Assembly (NCBI GenBank): GCA_018806985.1
Contig: JADANN010000256.1
Span: 347,501-411,500 of the forward strand
DNA length: 64,000 nt
Origin: Angiostrongylus vasorum
Taxonomy: Eukaryota; Nematoda; Chromadorea; Rhabditida; Metastrongylidae
Direction of reading: 5' to 3'
This document shows positions 49,001-62,500 of the stretch, piece by piece. A program made the position numbers and the translations under genes. The stretch's first letter is position 1. Each line of letters begins with the position of its first letter. The notes beneath the pieces are model-generated. The model was given only the letters and a program-made list of their open reading frames with translations, ran no database searches and was not told the origin of the DNA.

Positions 49001-52000
49001 AACTGTGTAGATAATCACAAGAACGACTTCCTTTTGACACTCGCATTGATCAGCAATTCACCGCTATCTTGACAAGCAAAAATGAGATTAGTATAACAGC
49101 ACTTATTCATTCACAGTAACCGACCTCTCAGCAGCTTCGCCTTCTTCAGAACCTCCAAAGGTCAATTTGAGATGCGGTCTACTCCGCCAAACACTTTCGT
49201 AAACTTAGAGGATAAAACGTAGTAAACAAACTTTCCATTCGCATAGTAAACAGCCTTTCTTCAGCACCTACAGTTTCGTTCTTTGTAAGTCTTCAAGCCA
49301 TTTGATGGAGACCGACCGCACAGACGAGGAACGTGCTGCGGCTTAGTTCGAAAAATCAATGACGTTAGGCGTGATCTCAAGACACTTCCCTTTGCGGATA
49401 ATTTTTGGAATTGTGGAATTTGTCAAAAACCCTTTCCAAGAGTTTTTGTGTGCTGGTGTTTTGGAATTTCGTGTGAGTATCGCGGCTTTTACTTTAAAAT
49501 CTTTTAAGAGAAGCAAAATAGTAAGTGTTCAGAGGATGCTGTTCACTATGCAGAATGAAAATTTATGTATTGCGTTTTATCTGCTGCGGTTATGAAACGT
49601 TTGGCTGAGTAGATTGTGCATCAGTTTAACCTTTCTAGACTTGAAGAAGGCTAAATCGAACCAACGTTAGCTATTATATACTAATTTTTATTATTTTTTT
49701 TATTCCACATGACCCGTCTTCACGTCTACTGCGCGGATCCCAGCACTTTTCACGTTCGATTCGTTTCCTCGCATTCATTGGCCACGAAGATCTTCCAACT
49801 TTCACGTGTGGTTTCGGTTGCTGATTGAGGATTTCTATTTCATCTTGAATGTCGTAGAATGCTGGTCGAGCAATTCTCCATGGAGTTCTCAAATAACCGG
49901 GCTGAAGCGCTCCCAATTGGATTGAAGAGAGCGATTTTTTTCCTCGGACAAGCTCGACACCAATTTTCCGACTCTGAAGAGATGAGAGACATGGGTGGCC
50001 TGGAGAGGGAGTCGAACTAGCTCCCGTAGTTCGTGATGACGGACATCACTACCACTGTGCTATCCGCCACCTTTGTATATTAATAAGTGCTGTAATAACA
50101 AACTCGCGTTTTTCGTCATCGGGAAAACAATGAATTGCTATGTAAACACTCATTGTGATTACGTAATGTATTCTGGAACCCAAAACGCACACGATGTCAA
50201 GTGAGTGTTCAGAGAAGCCAAATAGCAAACAATCCTCGACATTTCATAACTAATTCCACTATATTAACATATTCATTCGTTTTTTCTTCTATGAAGCTGC
50301 AAACGACGGAGAATGATTCCTAAAAGAGCAGATCGTCTACAGTACCTTGTCGCCTGAGAATCCACATAACGGCTCATCACTTGGTCTAACGCCACCTCGT
50401 GCCCACCAAATATCCGTTTCACTCGCGTACATTGGCTCATAAAGCTGAACTGAACTAATTTAGTGATTTAAAAAATAACAGTGGCGAGTGGATAGACACA
50501 TCTGAGTGAGCTGTCTCCAGTAGTGATTAACGTAGAAAAAATGTCAATATTAAGGTAAAACCTATGCAATCACGACTTAATAACAAATTAATGAGCCGCG
50601 AGCAAAATACTCTGGGATATTAATACCAGAATAAGAAATGTAGAAAAAAGCTTACTCCTCTATTGCCTTCAATGGAAACAGGTGCCAAGAAGAATTTGTT
50701 TCCCATTTTTATCCAGACCGTCGAAATAGAAAATAGGAAGTCGAACTCCATTCTTGCCCATTTTGACAACACCAGACATACCTGCAAGAATTCTTGTTAG
50801 TACATAAAATGCTTTCTTGGATGCTTCAATAGCAAATCTTCACGAATAGTTTGCGACCCTAGCGCATTTCGTATTGGTTTTTTTTCCCGCGCAATTTCTC
50901 GTCCATGGTGGTGTTCCGCTTCGAACATAGTGATATCGATGAGGCACATCCCCGTGATCCGTTCACGGTCTCCAACTGCGAATGAGAATGGGGTTGTTGT
51001 GTACCGAACACGTCTGCACTTCGTTAATGTGGTCGCGCGAAATGCTTGCATCTTTATGGAATCATCATTTCTTTTCGATCATCGCAATATCTGCTTCAGA
51101 AGATATCGTCCAGCAACTCAATGGGTAATACGCAGAGCTATTCGTGTGATTGAAGTATCAACATCCCTGCAACTACCTCAAATCCTTGCCGTATATGAGA
51201 GGGCTGGAGAGATTTTTGAGTCAAAAAATGTGAGCGCAGAGTTTTTGAGAAGCCCTATTGCGATCAGTGTTACCTACTCCTTTTTTTTAAATTTGTCCTT
51301 CATGCTATTTTTCATCTTCACTAAACACCCAAGTAATTAAGTGGCCTCTGAAATCAAAGAAACAGTAGGATCAACTCGCCCTACTTTCTCAGCATGAGTT
51401 TTTCCATGGAATAGGTTCCTTCTCACTTCTTTACAGTCTCATTTTTTTTGTTACTTCTTCGTTTATAATAGTAAGCACGTCGCTCGCTCACTAACACTTT
51501 TTCGAAAAAGACGATGATATGTTTCCAGTAAAACGATAATTTGACAAGAACTAGCCATCAATGTTTATGTCGTTCTTTCGGCACTTCAGAAACATCACTA
51601 AACTTCGTTATTCACTGCATTGCGGAACTATACGGCTTTGGTCCCCATAGTATTGTCTTGCCGGTCCTTCTTTATGATGATGGTAATAGATCAGATGAAA
51701 GCTGTACCTCTACGGTGTACTTCGATGATACTCAGCTAGAGTTACTACACAAGGTGAAACCACTCCTTGGTCGAGAACTCTGAAAGCCGTCAAACACCTT
51801 TTTCGTGGGTCGATAAAAAGTTAACACAAGAGGTGTACGGCACTTCCAACAGGCCTCTATGATCTGCTACGCAGTCCAGATGCATTCCACGCAGCACAAT
51901 CCCTATTGGTATCCTGTTTGCTCATCTGGATGTGTCTCTTCCAAAGTTTCTACAATGCGCAGCAGTATAATCTTCGTAAACAATAAATGCAGAAAGCATA

Positions 52001-55000
52001 TCGAACAATGGCTATTTAGATCGCTTCAATCATCTCGCATAAACAGGATGACCGTTCAAGATGTCCTCAATGGTCTGCAACTTTCCAGTTCTGGAGGTGA
52101 AATGTCATTATGACTCCGAGAAGGACATGTAAGTTATGGCTTCCAGGTCGAATTAAGTCGAGTGCAATATCATCGAATCGTGGAGCTGCGCCTTTCTTCA
52201 TGCTTTCTATAATGCCTTGAATTTCAGAAAATTGGATCCCGAAAGGGTTTTTCTCTAGCGGAGAGTTCGAGTTCGATATGGAGTCGTGAAACATAAAGGG
52301 TTAATGTGGAATTTTCCCGTCATTAATCAGATATTGTTGCAAGATCTGATAAAAGACCCATTTTCGTTTACCACGGCTGATTGTGGGAACACTGTAATAA
52401 AACAGATTCCGACGGCACTGCTCGAGTCTAGATCGTTTTTGAGCTGCTTCCAGCCAAAGATCTTCTACATATCGCATTTATTTTGAGCAGTGTTAGGTGT
52501 GTTGCAGTAGAACCAAGCTTCAGTTTCGTTCTCCTTTTGACCAACTCCTCACTTGTATTCCTTCCAACAAGCAGCTTATTGTCTTCGGTTAGGTGATCTG
52601 TTATTTGCCATTAATATGAGAAGAGAAATTTTTAAAAAATAAGGACAACTCCAGGAGCATGCATTTTTTTGGATTTTCTATTAAATACTTACAGCGAAAA
52701 TCCAGTATAAGAAATTTCCGGTCGAAAGAACCAAATGCCAACTTGAAGAGCAGGTGCACCAGCAAGATGCGTGCTTTCTTTTCACTGCCAACAGCTGCCG
52801 AGTAGAGACCATTGGCATCGTATTTATTCGGCACTACCTTCGACGTTGCTAATCACCGTCTCTCAGAGATCATTTCTGGTATGTTTTTCATATTTAGGTC
52901 AAACACTCTCTGCTGAAAGTCGTGAATATTCGGATGAAAAGAAAGTTCGCTTCCGTTGGAATAGGCTAATAGGCTACACCAATTTCGCAACATTGCATTG
53001 TAGCCAACAGAAGTTTATTGATTGTCCTCAAGTATTTGGAACAGAGATTAATGTAATATGGATGTCATCAAATAAGAAGCAGGGCGACCGATCATCTCAT
53101 GAGACATGAAGGTGATCATTGCTGCGTGCACTCTTTTTTAGGTGAAGTAAACACATATTTCCCTTATACATTCTACTGTAAAGGCGCGTCTGGCGCAGTA
53201 GTCAGAGACGCCCTGCAACACAAATATGGGATCGATCCCCACTCCCTGGCCCATCGAGTCTTCCATCCCTCCGGGATCGGCAAACTAGAACCAGACCTGT
53301 CTAGGGAGGATAGCAGCACTGGCTCGATACAAAGGTAGGCCACCGCAAGTCATTGTAAAGGCCTGATATGCATTCAATCACCTCCAAACGATGTTTAATG
53401 AAGTCAAATTCATGGCCATCTCTCAGGAATTGATCAACGCTGAGAGCTTTATCCTGTTCTCCTTTTATACTCTGCTGTTGTCGTTTTCAGTCGCCGTCTC
53501 TGACAAGTGAGCATCCTATTATAGGAGGATGACGAAAAGCGTAGCTTCACTCACCAGGTCAACGATGATTCACCATAAACTGGATGGTTTATTTAAAATC
53601 CTATCCTTCAGATGTTCTTAGCCATTCTGTCTTATTTGCCGATGCTTTTCGAAGATATCACAAAATCAAACGATCAAAATGAAAGCTAGAAGAACAGCTG
53701 GTACCGTTTTTGATGTCAGCATGCTCCATTCGACTGTCAGATAAATGAAACGATGTGAAACGTACCACTTTCATTTTACTAGAATTAAATTATTTGTTTC
53801 CCAAATAAATTGCTACTTAATGAATTCTTACCGTCAAATGTCATTTCGACGTTTTCGATGATTGTCGTTCCATTACGGAGAGCGGTAGCGTTTTGCTTAA
53901 GTGTTGCGTTTAGCGCACGAGCATAGACATACAGAGAGTCGAAAAGTTCACCGGCATACGCAGCAGCCTAAAGATGTTACTCATGACAGCTGCCCATTTC
54001 GTAATCATTTTGAGAAACACTATTAGTGTTACAGGTCGGGTTACACTCGCTGACTTTTCCGCCACTTGTTACGGATGGAATTCTAGGTTGACAGTATGGA
54101 TAAGTATTCAGAATCTCGAAATCATGACATATTTATGAGACAATAACTTCGTCTTTGTAAACAATGGTGTCGAGTTTGCCAGTGCTATTGATGGAAAGCG
54201 ATTTCTTATTCGAAATGGTTCATTTTTACAACTCTTTTGGGAAACGGCGACTTTGTTCCAGCTATTTTTTTAGAGTCATTACAGCATAGGATAGTCAGGG
54301 TGATGATGATAATAGTAAGATTTGTCAACGACTTTAGTTTAGAAAATTCTTCTCATCTGACACTAGGTAATTTTATTCAACGCGGCGCATCGTGAAGGAT
54401 TGGAGCAAATCCCTGCATTCCTTCAGCCCGTTCGACTTCCGTTAATCAAGACTTCCAAATCCACGCATCTCTTGGTTTAACAGATGAGAGACCCATTCTG
54501 AGAATTTTAACATTACCGTTAAGGCTGGTGTCGTCATTCCTGCTAGCTTTCTTGTCGATAATTCATCTGGTCAATCCGGTGTTCAAGTTATGAGGCCGGC
54601 GCAACATTCACTTCAAATTAACATTTGGGTCGTCTTTTTCCCTAACATCGTTATGTTCTGCAGAGTTTTCAACGAAGTCTTAGGATTTCATGCAATGGCT
54701 GTTGTAAGCTAACCGTTTCCTTTAATGATGCTGAGATATTTGCAAAACTCTGGACCGCAGGTGCCTATGGTGGGGAACGAACGCGCTATTGTCCTTTCCG
54801 GGGAGTAGCGCGCTCACCACCACACCATGCGGGTCCTTCGTTTCGCCTGTCTCTCAGCTAGTTCTATTGATCTTTTGCCATCAGCAATCACCCGTGAGCG
54901 GGATTGATCTGGGGGGGCCCAAATCGGCAACGAACCCAGTTAAGCTGAGGCTGCAGTTATAATCACAATTTTGACTTCTTATTTACTGCCTACTCTTTTT

Positions 55001-56502
55001 TAGCGGCAGGGTATGCGTTGCGAAATATAACTTTAATGATGCTGAGATATTTGCAAAACTCTGGACCGCAGGTGCCTATGGTGGGGAACGAACGCGCTAT
55101 TGTCCCTTTCCGGGGAGTAGCGCGCTCACCACCACACCATGCGGGTCCTTCGTTTCGCCTGTCTCTCAGCTAGTTCTATTGATCTTTGCCATCAGCAATC
55201 ACCCGTGAGCGGGATTGATCTGGGGGGCCCAAATCGGCAACGAACCCAGTTAAGCTGAGGCTGCAGTTATAATCACAATTTTGAGACAGGGCGAAACGAA
55301 GGGACCCTGCATGGTGTGGTGGTGAGCGCGCTACTCCCCGGAAAGGACAATAGCGCGTTCGTTCCCCACCATAGGCACCTGCGGTCCAGAGTTTTGCAAA
55401 TATCTCAGCATCATTAAAGTTATATTTCGCAGCGCATGACCCTGCCGCTAAAAAGTAGGCAGTAAATAAGAAGTCAAAATTGGCAACCGTTTTCTGTTAG
55501 AAACGCAGTAGTTTTAAAATGTAAAAACCTTCTTTAGATCTTGAATGGACCATTTAATTGAAAAAAAAGCACACTAGGCAGCGTAAATTTTAGAGAAAAT
55601 GGGGGTGAAAATTGACGGCTCGCAATTACACTATATTCAACGATGAAATCGTTCTTATAACACCAAGGATTAACCAGATGGAACGCATGCCTTCGACTAA
55701 ATCTCATAGAAACGATGTTCATAAGGAATGGATTGGTTCCGTACGCCTCATTCATGCTCAAAGGAACGAATATCTCCGAATTTTCCAGTTGCGTCTATCT
55801 AGCTCGAGAAACCATTATGATGAGCAACTTTGCTTCAGAGTTAAGCAGAAGGAATCGGGCTGTTAGGGTAGCTTCCAAGAGCATCGAGGATGTAGTGAAG
55901 AGAAGAAAGAACACTGGACTCCGTGCCCACCTTTTCGACTCAACGGTACTTATGCGTCAAAAACCTGGTCGCTGAGTAAGCAGGATGAAAGATCACTCAG
56001 CGTTATTCAACGCACAGTCGCAAAGGACGATGCTAGGAGTATACCGTTTTACCCAGTGGGTGTAGGGATCCGATGATCTGACCTAGGTCAACGACCAGAA
56101 ATCGAAGACGCCGTTCTACACACCAGACAGTCAAAGAAAAGATGGGCTGGCCACGTAATGCATATGAACAACAAGAGCCGAACAAGAGTCCTTAGTGACT
56201 AGGTTCTTCGGGCTGTCAAACGCACTGCCGTAGGACCACCGACCCGATGGTCAGAGTTCTTCATGAAGAGCCTAGAATAAAGGTATGATTCCAACGAGTC
56301 CTTAGAGTGAGCAGAACCATCTGGGCTTCTCTTGCTTTCAGCAGGTAGAAATGGATGATTTACTGAGGCCTTGTCAAGCCACTCGACGATTAACGGGTCG
56401 ACAGGTGGAACGTGGTAGGTGAAATGTTAAGAAATTAATCACAGTGCACAGCGGGAAGTGAGGCTCATGCAAATCAAATGACCATGCTATATGCTACGAT
56501 AC

Positions 56503-56552
<50 letters not shown>

Positions 56553-59500
56553 GTATATTTATATGCGCATAGAACACAAGAAGAAGAACAATATTGTAGC
56601 TCCTTACGTAGGAATATTCGGTTTTTGTTGCAATCATCCACACAGTTGAATGGCGGGTCTTTCATTCTTGAAATCACTTCCTTGCTGAAAGCATCGTAAC
56701 CGTCCACACTTCCCCCTGTTCCCATGTGCTAAAAATTCAGTTACTCACTAGTAGCTTATGGTTAAAAGGCGTTCTGTGTTAATATCCTCGAAACTTATAT
56801 TTCATATCAGCTGTTACGGAAATATTTCCCATGAACCTTTCCTTAATATTAGAAGCACAATTCTCAGATTTTAATCGGGTGACTTGTCTTTTCCACAAAT
56901 TTCGCCACACAGAGCCTTTATTTCGAATTGCTACGTGTTGTTTCTTTTCACACACATCTGATACGACCAGTGTTTGTCCGAAAGCCATCATCGCCTCCGC
57001 ATCTCTACCATCATTTGGAGTTTCTACATCTTTCCATATTAACCTTCCTTTGCCACCTAGCAGAGGAATATCTGAAATCACAAACTATTTCTAGCGTTAA
57101 AAATATTATAGCTGCATTTTCTTTTATACGATTTTCGAAACTTTCCCTACAGTTCGAGTCCACTTCTCTTTTCTGTACAGTAGTCACTACCCTACAAAGG
57201 TGTTAATAAAAAAAATCTGTTAAGTGCTTCTTACAGAATCCTCTCGACTTTGTGTCGGCGAAGATATAAAGGTATTCCTCATTAAGAAATCCAGCATCCT
57301 TTGCTGCCAAGATAAACGTCCTCTTAAAGCCGTGACCCTCCGGTAGGCAAACCACTACAACTAAAAAAACAACAACTGATTTACCAAAAGCAGGGAATAC
57401 AGTTGAATGGTATCAACAATGAATACTGTACTACAAGGTAATTTAAAAACTAACAGGTTATAGCTAATAACCACAGGTGAGTTTTTGGTAGTTTTCTTAA
57501 AATTACTGTTACTAAACCGACTTTCACATAGTCACGGCGTTAAAAACTAGTAAATTTCTTTGGACTTTTCACCACACACGAGGTTGTTACACAAATTTTA
57601 TTCGGCGAACGTTTCGATGTCTTCGATCTCCTCATGGATTGTTTCGTTAAATAACAAATTATTACCAACAAACAGTCAGTATCACCATAGCCATCCTGTA
57701 TAAAAGAGCGTCGCTGAGTTAGTTTGCCTCGAGTTGTGCTTCAATGAAGAAGATTCTACTCGGTAGACGAAGACACCACACCGAGAGTACGAACGACGAA
57801 CGAGTAAGACCATCGACTCGGATCATCTGAGGTAGACGAACACGTCGAAACGTTAGCACAATAAAATTTGCATAACAGCCTCGTGTAAGCTGATCAATCC
57901 AAAGAAATTCCTGGAACTAGTTTGTTACGACCTAGCGTGTTATATTTACTGACATGTGCCAAAATATCCCCCCAGCAGGGAGCTTTTTTACTACCTTTAA
58001 CAGAACTGCCGTTACGGCTAAGACAAACTGTCTTTTTTATCCTGAAATAAACTAAAATTGCTTTCTGGACAAAGAACTTTGTGTGCTACGTTTGCTCTTT
58101 TCACTTGTAGTGATTCCAAAACCAGCGCTTTTCGAAGAACCCCCAACAGTAGAAAGAACCCAGACTATTATGCTTTCTCATGGTAACGTGTACTCATGTT
58201 GAGGACAAATGAAGTTCTACCATTATCACAGAATCTCATAGGAAATCCTCACTTCTCGCTCGCAAGCTAACGTCTCCTAAAACTCGAGCTATGTCTTCGA
58301 ATTTCATTTTCTTTATTTCGACAATTATGGTGATAATAACGTCATTCGTTTCAGAGAACGCATCCTGAAAAATTCCTGTTAACTTCGTACACAAGACAGT
58401 GATGGCTCGTCAAAAAGACAGTGAAGGCTTCAGTAGGTTTCGAAATTTTTTGCCTTTATAACTTTTGGGAAACATGCATTGGCATTATTAATTCTGATTT
58501 CGTAACCGCTTGAACACTGAAGCGACTCTGAGTATTTAAAAAAAACTTTAAAATTGAAACATGACATTATCACAATATTCAAAAAAAAATGAAGAAGGAA
58601 CACGATGATGGCAGCAACGGAGATAATCCTAATGCTTGATGTTAACGATGGATAGTTCTACACCATACTGAAGTACATTCTTCGCGTCGGTTGCACTGAA
58701 GAAGGAAGTACAGGCGGAAATAATGTTTACAAAACCTTGACTAATTTAACCCCTCAGGCATTTTCGATCGACCTTTCTGTGGGGTTTCCTCAGCTGTCAA
58801 ATATCGTAGTTTTTACAACTGCAACATAGATTTCAGTATTTTTCAAATCGACCATCATTTAACCTCGGCAGTAATAATCTACACCTTCTCGGATTGTTAA
58901 GCTTACATGAGGTTCATAAAGCTCGTTGCTCGGCTAAAGTTCTGACGTCTTCGGCTTCATTAGAGCAGGTGGTTCGAATCGATGATCCACAATCGTTCGT
59001 CTTCCTCGATGTGGTGTCGATTTCTTTGACTATTCGTTGTGTGCCAGCTGACACAATACCGACTGGAGCAGGATGGATTATCCATTGAAAAACAAATTAT
59101 TATCAAAAGGATAGTTATTATCAACAATAACCTTCATGTATTAAAGAGCGCAGCCGGATGAAGTTGCCTTATCCGAGCGGTACTCCAATGAAGAAGACTC
59201 GAGTCCATATGATGATGAAGTCACCACATCAAGAAGAGGGAGTCTGGGGACCATCGACAAGGATCATTGGCCCAAATGAATACGAAGAGGTCGAAGCGTT
59301 AGTCGAGTAAACGTTTTTATCAACCACGTGTTAGCTCAATAATCCAATAAGGTATACATTTCAGTGTTATCATACACAACCTACAAATGAATAGAGCAGC
59401 TCTACGCGAAAAAAACCAGGATAAAAGAGTTTCAGAGAAGCAACTGGCTAGAAGTATGAAAAACGTATCTGTATGTCATTCTTCAATACTGAGCACTTCT

Positions 59501-62500
59501 GCTTGTCGCCCTCATTGGAGTAGACAAAGGCGATCTGTTTCCATCCGAAGGATGACAACACGGATTGGATCGCAATTCCAAGGCTGTATCGAAATTTACT
59601 ACAGTTTCCTGGTCGAGTGGGGGAATTCTTTAGGTTTCAATACTTTCTTCAAATTTTCTACATTATTAGATTACTACAAGGAACTGTACGAAAGTTCCCT
59701 TTAAATCGTTCAAAGTGAACGGATAAAAGTGTACCTTCTAGATCTTCCTTCTGAAAAACACAATTAATACTCTTATCTATTAAACGTACAGCCACTATTG
59801 TATAGTTGCGAAGCCAAAGTTATTCAAAAAATACTCCGTAACAAGTCACCTGTATGAAGTCACCGAAAGCACACCAACAGTAGGATAGCGCGAGATGTCA
59901 CTCAGAGAATACGAAGTGCTCAGTCCCCATGTAAATATCGGAAGATTGTAATAGACAGCATTCACTGCTGCTACATGAGCAGCTGAAAAAAAATTCACCT
60001 TCATAAGGCGATATGTGATCTTCACACGCTTAAATGTACGGAAATAATGGAGGCAAAGATCCGGCTCCATACTTCAGCCATACATGTAATTATCTTCATT
60101 TAAAACACTTTCGGACTGTATTTTTCAAGTCAGCTCCTTCAAAAAACTCGTAATAAAGTACTTGGGAAGTACAGATGACAAAAATTCAATTCGAAATCTT
60201 GGTGAGTTTTTTTTCAAATTCGAATGCTGCAAGAAATATTTGTTAAGATAGTTAACGGGCTTATGTACTAGCTCTAATACCGAATGTTACAGAATCGACT
60301 GCTGAAACGAAAAGAATCGTTACTAGTCGACAATCTTCCAACAACCCTTCTGTATAGAATGAAACCGTCAACTATGATTACTTCATTCGAGAGGAGCATA
60401 ACTCGTGAAGATCCAACTTAACGCGACTAGGAAAATCCACAATGTGAGGATAAACAGGTGTAGACGATCGACTCGAATCATCCGCTCGGAAGATGACGAA
60501 GACCTCGAAGCGATAGTTATGTAACAAGCTCAAGTAAACTGGGCAGTATAAATAAATATAGGCACAGCGGTGCCGAGATATTAGCAAAATTTGAACCCGG
60601 GGCCGGATCGAACCACGAATACCCTTTCCGGACGTTCGCGCATTACACAACACCACTGAGGCTCTTGCTCTGCGTTCCTCTCAGCTAGTTTTCTACCTAA
60701 AGCTGACATCAGCAATTACCCATCAGCGGGAGTGATCTGGGGAGCACAAATCGGCATCGAACCTAGTTAAGCTGAAACTATATGTCTTGTTGACGGGTGA
60801 TCGCTGATAGCACCCATAAAACACGGCTGAAAGAAAGGCGAGAGCAAGGCCCCTGCATGATGTGTTGGTTGTCGACAAATGCGACCAATTAATTGCATTT
60901 TGTTTGTCGTTCACTGTTGTCACCTGTTGCAAAACGAGACTAACTGAGGGCTTAAGCTCTCCTGATCGTTTCGCATCGATTTCGTTACAATTTCGACTAT
61001 GCGGCTGAGAAGGTTCCACACATGGGTATGGTAGCATCGCAACCTCTTCTTCCTGATTATGGGCACCTCATATTCACTTTACGATCCTTTAGCGATGTAT
61101 TAATTTGAAATTGCTGTATGCTTAGCCCGTTCGAACACTGTGTATAGGGTCCGCCCGCAGGTGATCTGTGGATTCGCAACATAATCCTATCCTCTTTCTG
61201 TCCGACCACAATTTTTCTTGGATAACGATCGTAGTCACAGTTTTTCTTTCGTATTATTCAGTTGCGGTTTCCAACGGTTTACTTCCTCATCGTAGCTGGG
61301 AGGTGTTCCTGGGTGTGCGATATACAGCGGAGGATTCATCCCCTGGCACGATCTCCCAAGCTGAGAACGAGCCCGGCCTTTTCATCAGGAAGCTTAGCTA
61401 AGAGTAAACCAATGCCAGGATCCACCACCGTCCTCATATCAAAGTCGCATGGTGGTAAATCTCCCTCTGATCCACAAGGGCTGCGACTGTCTATCGAGGT
61501 GACGACCTGGGGCAGACTTTGGCCAGGCTGTCCTCGGGATTCCAGGAAACCACAGTGACTAAACCAGCAAAACTCCGAAAAAAATGGAGATTATGCTGGG
61601 GTCCGCACAACTAGTGAGGACGCGCCATTCAAGTATCAAGTATCAAATATTATTCAGTTGCACAAGATGCTTTACCATTTTTAGTGTTTCTCCTTGTTCA
61701 TCACGTCATCTGTACTCAATGATCATGTTGCTGTTTATATTTCTTGTACCTACGTTCTTGACGTCGCCCTTCTGGTACTGTTGTACGAATGCTGCTTTGC
61801 ATAAAGGTCTCATTACTCGAGTTTGAGGTAGGCCGCTTAGCGCTCCTAGCACGATCAACTAGACCACTAACTCAACTCACCCAGCTCTATCAACTCGATT
61901 AACATCACAGCAAATCAACTACCTAATTCAAAGCCACCTCAGCTAGGTGGACCTACTTCGTTAATTCAAGCAAACTTAAATTCCCCGGATGTTAGCACCG
62001 GCCGTACTATCTCTAAATACTAAGAAAACAAATACGGCTTCTCATGATTCATTGCGAGCACCTCGACAAAATGCTGTCGGAGGTCAAAAACGACGGCCTG
62101 CAAATCCACTGATATTAAGTATGTTGAGGGACATTCAAGCCCCATTATCAATATAAGGAAACTAGTTTAATGCTATTCATTCGCGAAAGATATATCAACA
62201 AATACATCTAGAAGTATCAAAGCTTAATTCTTGAGTAGGAGTAGCTAACGTCCAGTATTCATCAAAACGCAAAGACTTTGAAGGGCATTCCGAAGAAGCA
62301 AATACAGCAGTCGATTTTTGATTTCACACGACCTGTCTTTACGTCTACTATGGGCGATACCAGCACTTCCCACATTTGATTCGTTTTTCCTGCCATCCAT
62401 CATCCACGAAGGTCTTCCAAAGTGACCTTTTCCTGGACAAGTCCGGCACCAATTTCCCGACCCCAGAGGATGAGGGGGTTTGGTGGGCCTGGGGTGAGAT

